Below, piece after piece: positions 54,777 to 63,411 of a DNA stretch of 64,000 nt (positions are counted from its first letter, which is position 1; the number at the start of each line of letters is the position of its first letter). Origin of the DNA: Lachnospiraceae bacterium (lineage in GTDB: Bacteria > Bacillota > Clostridia > Lachnospirales > Lachnospiraceae); contig SVEQ01000003.1 in the NCBI GenBank assembly GCA_015057325.1, positions 62,001 through 126,000 of the forward strand, written 5' to 3'. The position numbers were made by a program, and so were the translations under genes. The notes under the pieces were generated by a model, which saw only the letters and a program-made list of their open reading frames with translations, was not told where the DNA came from and made no database searches.

Positions 54777-55328
54777 TTATGCCTTCTCAAAAAAGACGTG
54801 TTTGTTTGTTTTATACTTCTTCTCTTTGAGAAGATTAAATCCTCTGTATTCTTCAGGAAGGAAATCAGTCTTAATATCGGCTTCTATAATGATTAAAGCT
54901 TTCTCCTCTAACACCTCATTAAATGAAGGAAGTCTTAATATCTCTTTCTCAAGTCCCATATTATACGGCGGATCCATAAATACTACGGAAAACTTCTCCT
55001 TACCTGCAAGTCTTTCTATGGCAGAAACTGCACTGGAGCACATTAGCATTGACTTGTCCGTAAAATGAGTAGTCTCTAAATTCTGTCTTATAATATCACA
55101 TGCTTCCTTGCTCTTCTCAACAAAAACCGCACGTGATGCTCCACGGCTTAACGCCTCAATTCCAATGCCACCGCTTCCGCTAAATAAATCCAAGAATGAT
55201 ACATCATACAACTCCTGCCAAATCATATTAAATAATGTTTCTTTAATACGGTCTGTCGTCGGTCTTGTGTCCATCCCTTTGGGCGCTTTAAGTTGTAAAC
55301 TTTTTGCTGTTCCTGCAATAACTCTCAT
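54777..55328 (-). CDS. rsmD: 16S rRNA (guanine(966)-N2)-methyltransferase
   Basis: RsmD methylates G966 of 16S rRNA. It begins MRVIAGTAKSLQLKAPKG, has the D-x-R-P-T-T-D-R segment, motif I FLDLFSGSGGIGIEALSRGA and the catalytic motif FMDPPYNMG. At 183 residues the length is standard. The gene sits between recG and coaD. Confidence 0.96.
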   Translation of the reverse strand: MRVIAGTAKSLQLKAPKGMDTRPTTDRIKETLFNMIWQELYDVSFLDLFSGSGGIGIEALSRGASRAVFVEKSKEACDIIRQNLETTHFTDKSMLMCSSAVSAIERLAGKEKFSVVFMDPPYNMGLEKEILRLPSFNEVLEEKALIIIEADIKTDFLPEEYRGFNLLKEKKYKTNKHVFFEKA

Positions 55329-55388
55329 AAAAAAACTCCTCTATTATTGTAGTAGAAAAACAGGAATTGTCAAGCATTATTAACACTT

Positions 55389-57401
55389 CTACAATGAAAT
55401 ACCAATCTCATCTACTTCAGGCAAATTGATATCACAATCATTTTGGATTGCATAATCTACAGCTTCATTTGCCATCTTAAGAATATCCGCATTATTGTAA
55501 ATGTCGCCAAGTTCAAACAAGACTTCTCCACTCTGTCTGACTCCAAAGAATTCTCCGGGCCCACGAAGTTTCAAATCTTCATTGGCAATATGAAAACCAT
55601 CGTTTGACTTATTAAGTATTTCCAGCCTGTCTTTTGCCTGTTTGCTATCACTGCTGCATAAGAAAATACAGTATGACTGGGCATCACCTCGACCAACTCG
55701 ACCTCTCAACTGGTGAAGCTGTGCCAATCCGTATTTTTCTGCATTTTCTATCATCATAACCGTTGCATTCGGGTTATCTATACCGACCTCTATTACAGTT
55801 GTCGATACAAGTATATCCGTCTTTTTTTCGGCAAAATCATCCATTATCATATTCTTTTCCTGTGCCGACATTTTACCATGCAGATATACGACTTTTGCTT
55901 TATTACCGAAATACTCTTCTAACTGTTCAGCGTAATCAATAACATTTTCCGCCTCAACATTTTCTCCCGCTTCAATCATAGGACATATAATATATATCTG
56001 ATGCCCCATTTCTATCTGCTCACCCATAAACCTATAAGCTGTCGGTCGATACTTTGGTCCGACAACGCAATTCTTAATTGGTTTTCTGTTAGACGGCATA
56101 TCCTTCATAACAGATATATCAAGGTCGCCGTACATTATTATTGCAAGCGTTCTTGGAATCGGAGTTGCACTCATTACGATAACATGCGGTTCTTCACCTT
56201 TTTGTGCAAGAACGGTTCTTTGTCTAACTCCAAATCTGTGTTGCTCATCTGTAATGACAAGTGCAAGATTATTATAGACTACTTTATCCTGAATAAGTGC
56301 ATGCGTTCCTACTATAACATCTATCTCTCCTGCCGCAAGCGATTCATATATTTTTCTTTTTTCGGATAATTTTGTTGACCCTACAAGCAAAGCGACCTTA
56401 ATATTATAATTTTCAAAATCCCTAAGTAACGTCATGTAGTGCTGCGTTGCAAGCACTTCTGTAGGTGCCATAAACGCTGCCTGATAACCACTTCCCACAA
56501 CCGACAAAATTGCAATCTCCGCAACCGCCGTTTTACCTGAACCAACATCTCCTTGGATAAGGCGATTCATTACTGTATCCCCGGATATATCCTGCCAAAT
56601 ATTGTCAACAGCTTCCTGTTGTCCTTTGGTAAGTTCAAACGGAAGGTTTTCTATAAAACCCTTTGCTAGTGAAAAATCATTTATACAATATCTGTTTTGT
56701 GCTTTAATTGTTTTCTCCCGCACTCTTCTCATTCTTGCAATAAAGAAAAAGAACTCATCAAATATAAGTCTTTTTCTGCATTCCATAACCGCTTCTCTGT
56801 TTTCCGGAAAATGAACCCCTCTTATGGCTTCCTTACGCGGCATAAGTTTGTACTGAGATATTATCTGTTCGGGTAACGTCTCTTTCATATCATCAACCAA
56901 AACAAGAGCGCTTTTTACAACCTTAGTGACCGTTTTATTACTTAGTCCTTCTGTAAGTGGATATATCGGCCAAAGCGTGCTTGTAAGTGTTTCATACTGT
57001 TGCCTAGTATAATATTCCGGATGATCCATTGTAAGTTGTCCTTTTCTTAACGAAATGGTTCCAACAAATACATAAGTCTGTCCGATATGAAATACATTTT
57101 TCAAAAATGGAGAATTAAACCACACTAGTTTAACACTACCGGTAAAATCTTTGACAATACATGTTACCAAAGTTAGTTTCCTTACCTTTTTCACTTCGAC
57201 ATACGACTGTACAACCGCCTCTATAGCAACTCTGCTTCCAAAAGTAGCATCATTTATATCTACAGGTTCATCATAGTTTGAATATCCACGTGGAACAAGA
57301 GAAAGGACATCTTCTATTGTATTTACTTTAAGTTTTGAGAATAAATCAGCTGTTTTGGTTCCAACACCTTTTAGCTTATTTATAGGATCATTTAAAGTCA
57401 T
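55389..57401 (-). CDS. recG: ATP-dependent DNA helicase RecG
   Basis: RecG reverses stalled replication forks. An N-terminal OB-like wedge domain (residues about 1-230) is followed by the helicase core with Walker A QGDVGSGKTAVAEIA, the DEQH box LVITDEQHRFGVRQR and C-terminal helicase motifs (VSTTVIEVGIDNPNATVMMIENA, QLRGRVGRG). The C-terminal GPGEFFGVRQSG is typical. At 670 residues it is normal. It is followed by rsmD and coaD in the same direction. Confidence 0.97.
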   Translation of the reverse strand: MTLNDPINKLKGVGTKTADLFSKLKVNTIEDVLSLVPRGYSNYDEPVDINDATFGSRVAIEAVVQSYVEVKKVRKLTLVTCIVKDFTGSVKLVWFNSPFLKNVFHIGQTYVFVGTISLRKGQLTMDHPEYYTRQQYETLTSTLWPIYPLTEGLSNKTVTKVVKSALVLVDDMKETLPEQIISQYKLMPRKEAIRGVHFPENREAVMECRKRLIFDEFFFFIARMRRVREKTIKAQNRYCINDFSLAKGFIENLPFELTKGQQEAVDNIWQDISGDTVMNRLIQGDVGSGKTAVAEIAILSVVGSGYQAAFMAPTEVLATQHYMTLLRDFENYNIKVALLVGSTKLSEKRKIYESLAAGEIDVIVGTHALIQDKVVYNNLALVITDEQHRFGVRQRTVLAQKGEEPHVIVMSATPIPRTLAIIMYGDLDISVMKDMPSNRKPIKNCVVGPKYRPTAYRFMGEQIEMGHQIYIICPMIEAGENVEAENVIDYAEQLEEYFGNKAKVVYLHGKMSAQEKNMIMDDFAEKKTDILVSTTVIEVGIDNPNATVMMIENAEKYGLAQLHQLRGRVGRGDAQSYCIFLCSSDSKQAKDRLEILNKSNDGFHIANEDLKLRGPGEFFGVRQSGEVLFELGDIYNNADILKMANEAVDYAIQNDCDINLPEVDEIGISL

Positions 57402-57443
57402 AATAAAACTCTCCGAAATAACAACAATATCATATACACAAGA

Positions 57444-57468
57444 AATCGAGCAGAAATTCTGCCCGATT
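57444..57468 (-). terminator. Possible terminator between fakA and recG
   Basis: Minus-strand AATCGGGCAGA and TCTGCTCGATT pair through 11 positions (one G-T) around a short loop, followed only by TCTTGT. It may be an attenuator rather than a full terminator. Confidence 0.4.
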
Positions 57469-57493
57469 CTTATAATTACTCAATAATTAAATA

Positions 57494-59296
57494 TTACTCA
57501 ACCGATAGGATGTAGTAGTAGATTGGCTGCCCGCCATAGTTAAACTCCACATCACAATCCTCGTAGGTTTCTTCTACGTACTCAAGGAATTCCTTAGCAT
57601 CTTCTTCTTTGACTTCAGCACCATAATAAATACTGATAAGCTCCGAATCCTCATCAACCATCGTCGCAAGAAGTTCCTTCGTTGCTTCAAAGAGATCAGT
57701 TGCAACAGCCTGAATGCCGTTATCATCTATTCCCATTATATCTCCTGCATTAATACTCTTACCGTCTATGCTTGTATCTCTAACAGCATATGTAACCTGA
57801 CCGGTTTTGACATTACCCATATCTTCAGTCATTCTTGCAAGATTATCTTCACCGCTTGCCGAAGCATCAAATGCAATCATCGCAGCAACACCTTGAGGTG
57901 CTGTTTTTGAAGGAACAACAATTATTTCCTTATCCTCGGTTAAGTCTCTTGCCTGATTAGCTGCAAGAATAATATTCTTATTATTAGGAAGAATATATAT
58001 TGTCTTTGCATTAACGTTGTCAATGGCATTTAGCATATCCTCAGTACTTGGGTTCATCGTCTGACCACCCTCGATTAAATGATCAACACCTAAGTCTTTG
58101 AATATATCATTCATTCCCTGTCCGACAGATACGGCAATAAAGCCATATTCCTTCTGTTTCTCAGGTTCTTTGTTCTTATCTTCTTTCTTCTCATCATTAG
58201 ACCAGCTAACGCTCTGTCCGGCAATCTCAACCGTTTCAAGCTTCTGATTGGAAGTTGCAACACCTGCTGCTGCCTTTTCTGCTTCGGTTATAACCTTCTC
58301 GCGATGTTCCTCACGCATGTTATCAACCTTCATGCTTGTAAGCTGTCCATACTCTAACGCCTTTTCAAATGCCTGACCCGGATGATTGGTATGCACATGC
58401 ACCTTACAAATCGTGTCATCTGCAACAACTACTAGAGAATCACCTATAGAAAGAAGGAACTCTTTAAACTTCTCTTCTGTCTTTTTAGGAAAGTCCTTCT
58501 CTAATATAATGATAAACTCTGTACAATATCCATATTTGATATGTGATGTATCAATTGAGTTTCTGTCAATTCCAACTGAATTGGTAAGACGAAGTCCTGA
58601 AGCATCAGGTGCAGGTCTGCTTGATGAAGCACCTGAAAGTTCACCTTCATATCCATTAGAAAAATCATAGGTCACCTTACCCGTAAGCGCATCAAATGCA
58701 CCCTCAAGAATAGTCATAAGACCTTCTCCACCGGAATCTACAACTCCCGCCTCTTTAAGAACAGGAAGCATATCCGGAGTCTTGTTAAGGACCTCTCTAC
58801 CATATTCAAGAACACCGGTTGCAAACTCAAGCGGTGATTTCTTTGTCTTTGAAAGTTCTGTTGCCTTGTCCGAAAGTCCTTTTGCAACAGTAAGGATTGT
58901 ACCCTCTTTCGGCTTCATTACAGCCTTATAAGCAGTTGCAACAGCCTTCTCAAATGCCTGTGCAACATCTTCTATTGTAATCTCTTCCTTACCCTCAAGT
59001 CCTTTGCAAAGACCTCTTATAAGCTGTGAAAGAATAACACCCGAGTTACCTCTGGCTCCTCTTAAAGATCCGGTTGACATTGCCTTGGTTACATTGGCAA
59101 ATGTAGGCTCCTTGATAGCTGCAACCTCTTTGGCTGCAGAAGTGATTGTAAGAGTCATATTAGTTCCGGTATCTCCGTCAGGAACAGGAAATACGTTAAG
59201 TTCGTTAATATACTCTTTTTTGTTTTCAATACTTTTGGCACCCGCAAGGAATGCATACTGCAATCCTTTTGCGTCAAGACTAAGCTTCTGACTCAT
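57494..59296 (-). CDS. fakA: DAK2-domain protein, FakA-type fatty acid kinase catalytic subunit
   Basis: The N-terminal DAK2 phosphotransfer domain is clear: INELNVFPVPDGDTGTNMTLTI supplies the metal-binding aspartates, with SLRGARGNSGVILSQLIRG following. The middle and C-terminal YloV-like regions (VQGMNDIFKDLG-type segment, TIYILPNNKNIILAANQA) complete it. In related bacteria FakA with a FakB partner phosphorylates exogenous fatty acids. No FakB is encoded here. At 600 residues it is slightly longer than the usual 550. It follows the Asp23 gene by 8 bp, the conserved yloU-yloV pair. Confidence 0.9.
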   Translation of the reverse strand: MSQKLSLDAKGLQYAFLAGAKSIENKKEYINELNVFPVPDGDTGTNMTLTITSAAKEVAAIKEPTFANVTKAMSTGSLRGARGNSGVILSQLIRGLCKGLEGKEEITIEDVAQAFEKAVATAYKAVMKPKEGTILTVAKGLSDKATELSKTKKSPLEFATGVLEYGREVLNKTPDMLPVLKEAGVVDSGGEGLMTILEGAFDALTGKVTYDFSNGYEGELSGASSSRPAPDASGLRLTNSVGIDRNSIDTSHIKYGYCTEFIIILEKDFPKKTEEKFKEFLLSIGDSLVVVADDTICKVHVHTNHPGQAFEKALEYGQLTSMKVDNMREEHREKVITEAEKAAAGVATSNQKLETVEIAGQSVSWSNDEKKEDKNKEPEKQKEYGFIAVSVGQGMNDIFKDLGVDHLIEGGQTMNPSTEDMLNAIDNVNAKTIYILPNNKNIILAANQARDLTEDKEIIVVPSKTAPQGVAAMIAFDASASGEDNLARMTEDMGNVKTGQVTYAVRDTSIDGKSINAGDIMGIDDNGIQAVATDLFEATKELLATMVDEDSELISIYYGAEVKEEDAKEFLEYVEETYEDCDVEFNYGGQPIYYYILSVE

Positions 59297-59304
59297 AATT
59301 CCTC

Positions 59305-59664
59305 CTAATCAATAACACGAACACCTTCAACAAACACGTTGATATTCTCAACCTGCATTCCGGTGAACTCTTCTACTTTATAACGTACTGTGGACATAAG
59401 ATTCTCAGCAACTGTAGAAATACTTACGCCGTAAGCCACTATAATATGAAAGTCAATTGCTATTGCATTGTTCTCACCAATTGTAACATTAACACCCTTT
59501 GATACGCTGTCGCCACGAAGAAGTTTAACTAGACCATCCTTCATATTGACTGTAGCCATTCCTACGATACCAAAGCACTCAATTGCAGAAAGTCCTGCAA
59601 ATTGTGCTATAACTTCGCTCTCAATGACAACATCGCCATTGCCTGTTTCCAATTCGATTTTCAT
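59305..59664 (-). CDS. yloU: Asp23/Gls24 family envelope stress protein (YloU)
   Basis: The 119-residue protein shows the Asp23 pattern: IESEVIAQFAGLSAIECFGIVGM, a G-V-x-V-x-I-G segment, IDFHIIVAYGVSI and the ending VENINVFVEGVRV. It has no membrane segment. In staphylococci Asp23 is a membrane-associated cell-wall-stress protein; the YloU branch, coupled to the DAK2 protein, is conserved in Firmicutes but its role is not defined. Confidence 0.93.
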   Translation of the reverse strand: MKIELETGNGDVVIESEVIAQFAGLSAIECFGIVGMATVNMKDGLVKLLRGDSVSKGVNVTIGENNAIAIDFHIIVAYGVSISTVAENLMSTVRYKVEEFTGMQVENINVFVEGVRVID

Positions 59665-59727
59665 ACAATCCCTCCTGTTTAAAAATCTTGTATTTCCTTA
59701 TATATTATATAGATTGCTAATCAATAT

Positions 59728-59769
59728 CTTGCGTACATAATAATACCATTATGGCACATCTTACGCAAG
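59728..59769. repeat. Compound palindrome between yloU and rpmB
   Basis: CTTGCGTA (59728-59735) and TACGCAAG (59762-59769) are perfect complements. Directly inside, CATAAT (59736-59741) pairs with ATTATG (59748-59753), leaving a 6-nt loop and an 8-nt bulge. No T-run follows on either strand, so it is not a standard terminator. Confidence 0.5.
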
Positions 59770-59805
59770 TATAAATCAAAAATTGCTATTTTTTAAAATT
59801 AATGC

Positions 59806-59834
59806 TTGCATTTAAGAATAAGTTCTGTTAGAAT
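59806..59834 (+). promoter_or_regulatory. rpmB promoter
   Basis: TTGCAT (59806-59811), 17 bp, TAGAAT (59829-59834), about 45 bp before the rpmB start. Both hexamers and the spacing equal those of the rpmE promoter. Confidence 0.75.
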
Positions 59835-59883
59835 TGACGTGTTGCGAACCGCTATGGTTAATATTGTCAAGGAGGTGTTATAC

Positions 59884-60069
59884 ATGGCAAAGTGTGCAGT
59901 ATGCGATAAGGCAGCTCATTTCGGAATCAAGGTGAGTCATTCTCATAGAAGATCTAACAAGATGTGGAAGTCAAACATTAAGAAGGTTAAAGCTAACGTT
60001 AATGGTACTCCTAAGAGAATCTACGTTTGTACTTCATGTTTACGTTCCGGCAAGATTGAAAGAGCTTAA
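59884..60069 (+). CDS. rpmB: 50S ribosomal protein L28
   Basis: The 61-residue protein MAKCAVCDKAAHFGIKVSHSHRRSNKMW is L28, with C-x-x-C at residues 4-7 and a second C-x-x-C (VCTSCLRSG), the zinc-binding form. The start is the ATG at 59884 behind AGGAGG; the in-frame ATG at 59806 overlaps the promoter. It is divergent from yloU, has its own promoter, and ends at an intrinsic terminator. Confidence 0.97.
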   Translation: MAKCAVCDKAAHFGIKVSHSHRRSNKMWKSNIKKVKANVNGTPKRIYVCTSCLRSGKIERA

Positions 60070-60095
60070 TTATTAGGTTAATGATACACGGAATT

Positions 60096-60121
60096 AATTG
60101 GCACATATTTATGTGCCAATT
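60096..60121 (+). terminator. Intrinsic terminator after rpmB
   Basis: AATTGGCACAT and ATGTGCCAATT form an 11-bp perfect stem with a 4-nt loop, continued by eight T. Confidence 0.9.
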
Positions 60122-60133
60122 TTTTTTGCTCAT

Positions 60134-60271
60134 TTAACACTTACAAAACAAAAGATAAGCTATAATAAGCGAAACCAATAGCACCAAAAAGTTCCAGAAT
60201 CCTTTTAGCAGAAAATCTGCAATCATTCCTATACTAAACCAAAAAAAAGCAAAACCCCATACTCTCTTCAT
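60134..60271 (-). CDS. Small membrane protein (45 residues)
   Basis: From the ATG at 60271 (AGGTG upstream) the product starts MKRVWGFAFFWFSIGM and has two hydrophobic segments separated by FLLKGFWNF, ending in CKC. This start is preferred to the ATG at 60322, which has no ribosome binding site. Very small membrane proteins beginning M-K-K-x-W-G-x-x-x-F-W-F-x-x-G occur in related organisms, as I recall, and have no known function. It is convergent with rpmB and follows gerW. Confidence 0.55.
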   Translation of the reverse strand: MKRVWGFAFFWFSIGMIADFLLKGFWNFLVLLVSLIIAYLLFCKC

Positions 60272-60329
60272 TACACACCTAAAAATAACTGCTATAAAAA
60301 AGTATATTCGGGTTTTGCTCAAAAATTTC

Positions 60330-60722
60330 CTAATTATTTTCTAAAATTTCATCAACGGCTTTGTCAATTTCTTCCGAATTAAGATCAGCCTCATCTTTCT
60401 TCTTAAATCTATCCATCAAATCAGGCACCATATCAATAAGTTTTGTTATCGTATCCTGATTCTTCACATTAACAAGTCTTATCTGATCCCCTCTGATAAC
60501 CAATACGGCACTTGCTGACATTTTGCCTCCCATACCACCGGCACCGTTGTTCTTATGTTCTCCCGTAAACGCACCTGCAGCAACACCAAATGATACATCA
60601 ACAAGCGGCACAAGAATTGTATCTCCAAGTTTCTGCGGTTCTCCTACAACCGTTTTGGTTGTTAAGAATTTATCCATACCTTGAAATAAAGAACTAACTG
60701 TCGTGTTTAAATCATTTGCCAT
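60330..60722 (-). CDS. gerW: GerW-family sporulation protein (YtfJ)
   Basis: The 131-residue protein has the GerW/YtfJ core: TTKTVVGEPQKLGDTILVPL, DVSFGVAAGAFTGEH and a Gly-rich loop GAGGMGGKMSASAVLVI. In B. subtilis GerW is a spore protein needed for proper germination response. Two ATGs are in frame; the second (60722) is spaced 9 bp from AGGAGG and is preferred. Its partner DUF2953 gene (YtfI) is just upstream, the same pair as in Bacillus. Confidence 0.88.
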   Translation of the reverse strand: MANDLNTTVSSLFQGMDKFLTTKTVVGEPQKLGDTILVPLVDVSFGVAAGAFTGEHKNNGAGGMGGKMSASAVLVIRGDQIRLVNVKNQDTITKLIDMVPDLMDRFKKKDEADLNSEEIDKAVDEILENN

Positions 60723-60735
60723 TTTCATAGCCCTC

Positions 60736-61659
60736 CTACGCTTCTATAATAGTTTGTACTTTCTTTGTCACTTTTATAAGATTTTTATTAAAAAGAACTT
60801 TTAATCCTATCTTTACTATGGAACATAATCTTATTTTGCCGTCACCTTTAAGTATTCCATCAAAACATTGTTTTTCAAAATCAGGATTGATATCCAAAAA
60901 CTCATCATATAAAGGAAGGAATAAAGAGGCTCCTCCAAGAATCTCTCCCGTAAGTGCCGGATCATCCATACCAAAATGAATCCGTCCTTCAAGATGTTTT
61001 GGTTTAATTGCTTTAAGCAATTGTTTGATATATTTAATTACGTCCTTCTTGGCAACCTCAAATCTCTTGCTATGGTATACCCTTAAAAGATCTTCTTTTT
61101 TCTTATTTAATTTAGCAAGCTTATCTTTGATTTCTTTAATCTTTTCAATAAATGCATTAAACGTTTCTTTTATTATTTCAAATATACTTTTCTTTTTTTC
61201 CTGTTTAATCTGCTCAGCAGTATCATATGAATCTGTTTTGATGTCAGCAGACTGATTAGTATCCGACTTTTCATCTGTTTGCGTATATGTATTAACGCTT
61301 TCAGTATTTGTAACGGTTGCGGGCAAATCATCAAACGAAGTATCATCGTAAGCTTCCTCATCCGAAGTAGCAAGTCCTAACTTTCTGCCAAGCCACGATA
61401 ACTTTGCCCCGGTGTTGGTCATTATCACTCCGCCAAACAGTCTTACCGTATACTCAAGCTTGTCCTGCCTATACTGCACCTTTGCATTTAACGCAACCGG
61501 CGCATATTTAACAACGGCTTCAGCGTCAGGCTTCTCAAAGTACTCACCCGAAAATCTGTACCTGATTGGAACAAACAGTACTAAAGACAATATAAAAATG
61601 ATAAGCGCAAGGATTACAAGAAGAATAATCCCTATAACCTTCAATACTACCAGTATCAT
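60736..61659 (-). CDS. DUF2953 family membrane protein (YtfI-like)
   Basis: The 307-residue protein has an N-terminal membrane segment (about 8-28), then FVPIRYRFSGEYFEKPDAEA and a beta-rich region YTVRLFGGVIMTN typical of DUF2953. A Thr/Ser/Asp-rich linker (about 95-150) and a lysine-rich helix (about 155-200) follow. The gene is coupled to gerW (13 bp) and overlaps the preceding gene by 4 bp. The family is associated with sporulation or germination by gene neighbourhood; biochemical function is unknown. Confidence 0.82.
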   Translation of the reverse strand: MILVVLKVIGIILLVILALIIFILSLVLFVPIRYRFSGEYFEKPDAEAVVKYAPVALNAKVQYRQDKLEYTVRLFGGVIMTNTGAKLSWLGRKLGLATSDEEAYDDTSFDDLPATVTNTESVNTYTQTDEKSDTNQSADIKTDSYDTAEQIKQEKKKSIFEIIKETFNAFIEKIKEIKDKLAKLNKKKEDLLRVYHSKRFEVAKKDVIKYIKQLLKAIKPKHLEGRIHFGMDDPALTGEILGGASLFLPLYDEFLDINPDFEKQCFDGILKGDGKIRLCSIVKIGLKVLFNKNLIKVTKKVQTIIEA

Positions 61660-61982
61660 GTGCTCTCCTTAAAATAATCCGCAATAGAAATATTACCGTC
61701 ATTACACCCAACATCTTTGATTATTCTTTCGACAAGAGAATACGCGTCTTCTCTGCTTTTGGCTATTCCGACAACGCAAACCTCCTGCTTAATCTTTCGA
61801 TAAACCGGTTGCAACAATTCCGGGTACCAGTATATTTCCAGTAACCCTTCTTCGACAAGCGGTAATGTTACAAGAAATATTCCAAGTTTGATTTTACCTT
61901 TTTGCACCTGTTTGCAAATGGTTTTAATCTTTCTCTCCGACAAACCATCTGTATATAATTTGTTATGAAACCTGTATGTCAC
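61656..61982 (-). CDS. Small soluble protein, unknown function
   Basis: The 108-residue protein is basic in its first third (YRFHNKLYTDGLSERKIKTICK, split over two short helices) and ends acidic. It contains a GIFLVTLPLVEEGLLEIYWYPELLQ stretch and no membrane span. I do not recognise a family. It overlaps the DUF2953 start by 4 bp and follows the 466-residue gene by 12 bp, so it belongs to this operon. Confidence 0.7.
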   Translation of the reverse strand: MTYRFHNKLYTDGLSERKIKTICKQVQKGKIKLGIFLVTLPLVEEGLLEIYWYPELLQPVYRKIKQEVCVVGIAKSREDAYSLVERIIKDVGCNDGNISIADYFKEST

Positions 61983-61994
61983 GCTTTCACCCGC

Positions 61995-63395
61995 TTATTC
62001 TTCTTCCATCATTTCATCAAGGATTTTGGCACACGCCATAAGTTCACTATCGTTACTGCAAGCTGTTATACTATGCTCGATATAGTCTTTGGTCTCCTGC
62101 ATAGAATTAAAAAGCACGGGCATATTCGAAAATACCGCCCCCATTACTGCTCTGTTAACATCCTTGGTGTGTTTTGCAAAAAATGCACTAAACTCATCAA
62201 CGAGCTCATCTCTCTTTTTGTTAATGTAATTAACATCACCGGCACTTAAATCAATACTTTCCTTATCAAGATCAATGAATAAACTGTTACCCATCAGCTT
62301 TGATATTTTGGAAAGATTATTGAATATCTTCTCTGCCATTATCCATGATATTTCGTCTGTCTTTTCAAGCGCATCCGGCAAAATACTCTCAAATTGCAAA
62401 ATGTCCTCACCCAAAATCTCCTGGCGACCTTCTATTACATAGAACTCATCATCAACCTCAGAAGGAATATCACTATCAGATATAAATGCACCATGAAGAC
62501 TCTTAATCATATTCTCGCAGGACTTAATACTTTCCTGCTCATTTTGCTGATAACCTATTGATAAAAGCACGCTGTAAAGCGCATTCACAATCTCCATTGC
62601 AAGCAAATGATTACTTACCAATTCTGTTAAATGACTTGTCGTTAATCCAAACTGCTCCATAACAGAGGAAAACGTATCTGCTTCCATTTTCTTATAATCT
62701 GTCGTTTCCAACAAATTAATCAAATTATAGATTTCCGGATATAAAGTCTCATACTCATCAGGCTTCTTAAGAAGAGCCGTTGAACGAAGCATGTCCACAA
62801 AATCATCTATAGCCTCTACATCCGACCCAATATAAATGTTAAGCGTAGCATTAAGATAGTCAAAGAACTTACTTTTAGTCATTCTGACAGGAAGTTGTGC
62901 CGTAACCATCTGAATTTTGCTGTTAATAACCATTTTGTCATTATCACTAAACAGATACTTAAATACCCTCTCACAAAGATCATCGGCATTAACTTCATAT
63001 TTTTCTCCAGTAATGCCATACTCTATACGATTGAGAATATACTCATATATTGAAAGTGCATCCGTGTAAGCCGTGAGCACAAACATTCTGTCCGTAAGTT
63101 TCTTTCTAATATCATGAAGCTTGTCAACTGCTTGCGATACATCTTCGCTTTTGTTGATAAGTGTTGAAAATATTATAGAATGAACCTCTTCAAGCAATGA
63201 AAGCAATGCTTCATCTTCATGTATAACTCCACCCTCATCTACAACCTCTTTCATTGTGTAGTAGTTAAGTGTCAACCTTATCATATTGTATTCATATACT
63301 GCATTCATATACGAATTACCGTATATTGGCAAGTTTGTCTCAATATCTTTATTCTTCGAAATATTCTTAATAGCGCTTCTTTCTTCTGACTTCAT
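61995..63395 (-). CDS. Large helical protein, unknown function
   Basis: The 466-residue protein is almost wholly helical and acidic, with no membrane segment, signal or catalytic motif that I recognise. Regularly spaced Leu/Ile and repeated D/E-rich loops suggest a helical-repeat scaffold. A conserved-looking ANLPIYG-like segment (ETNLPIYGNSYMNAVYEYN) is near the N-terminus and DDFVDMLRSTALL is near the middle. Its position between the rhomboid-like gene and the small protein is compact (16 and 12 bp). I infer a shared operon but no function. Confidence 0.75.
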   Translation of the reverse strand: MKSEERSAIKNISKNKDIETNLPIYGNSYMNAVYEYNMIRLTLNYYTMKEVVDEGGVIHEDEALLSLLEEVHSIIFSTLINKSEDVSQAVDKLHDIRKKLTDRMFVLTAYTDALSIYEYILNRIEYGITGEKYEVNADDLCERVFKYLFSDNDKMVINSKIQMVTAQLPVRMTKSKFFDYLNATLNIYIGSDVEAIDDFVDMLRSTALLKKPDEYETLYPEIYNLINLLETTDYKKMEADTFSSVMEQFGLTTSHLTELVSNHLLAMEIVNALYSVLLSIGYQQNEQESIKSCENMIKSLHGAFISDSDIPSEVDDEFYVIEGRQEILGEDILQFESILPDALEKTDEISWIMAEKIFNNLSKISKLMGNSLFIDLDKESIDLSAGDVNYINKKRDELVDEFSAFFAKHTKDVNRAVMGAVFSNMPVLFNSMQETKDYIEHSITACSNDSELMACAKILDEMMEEE

Positions 63396-63411
63396 AGTTA
63401 TCTCTCATTTC

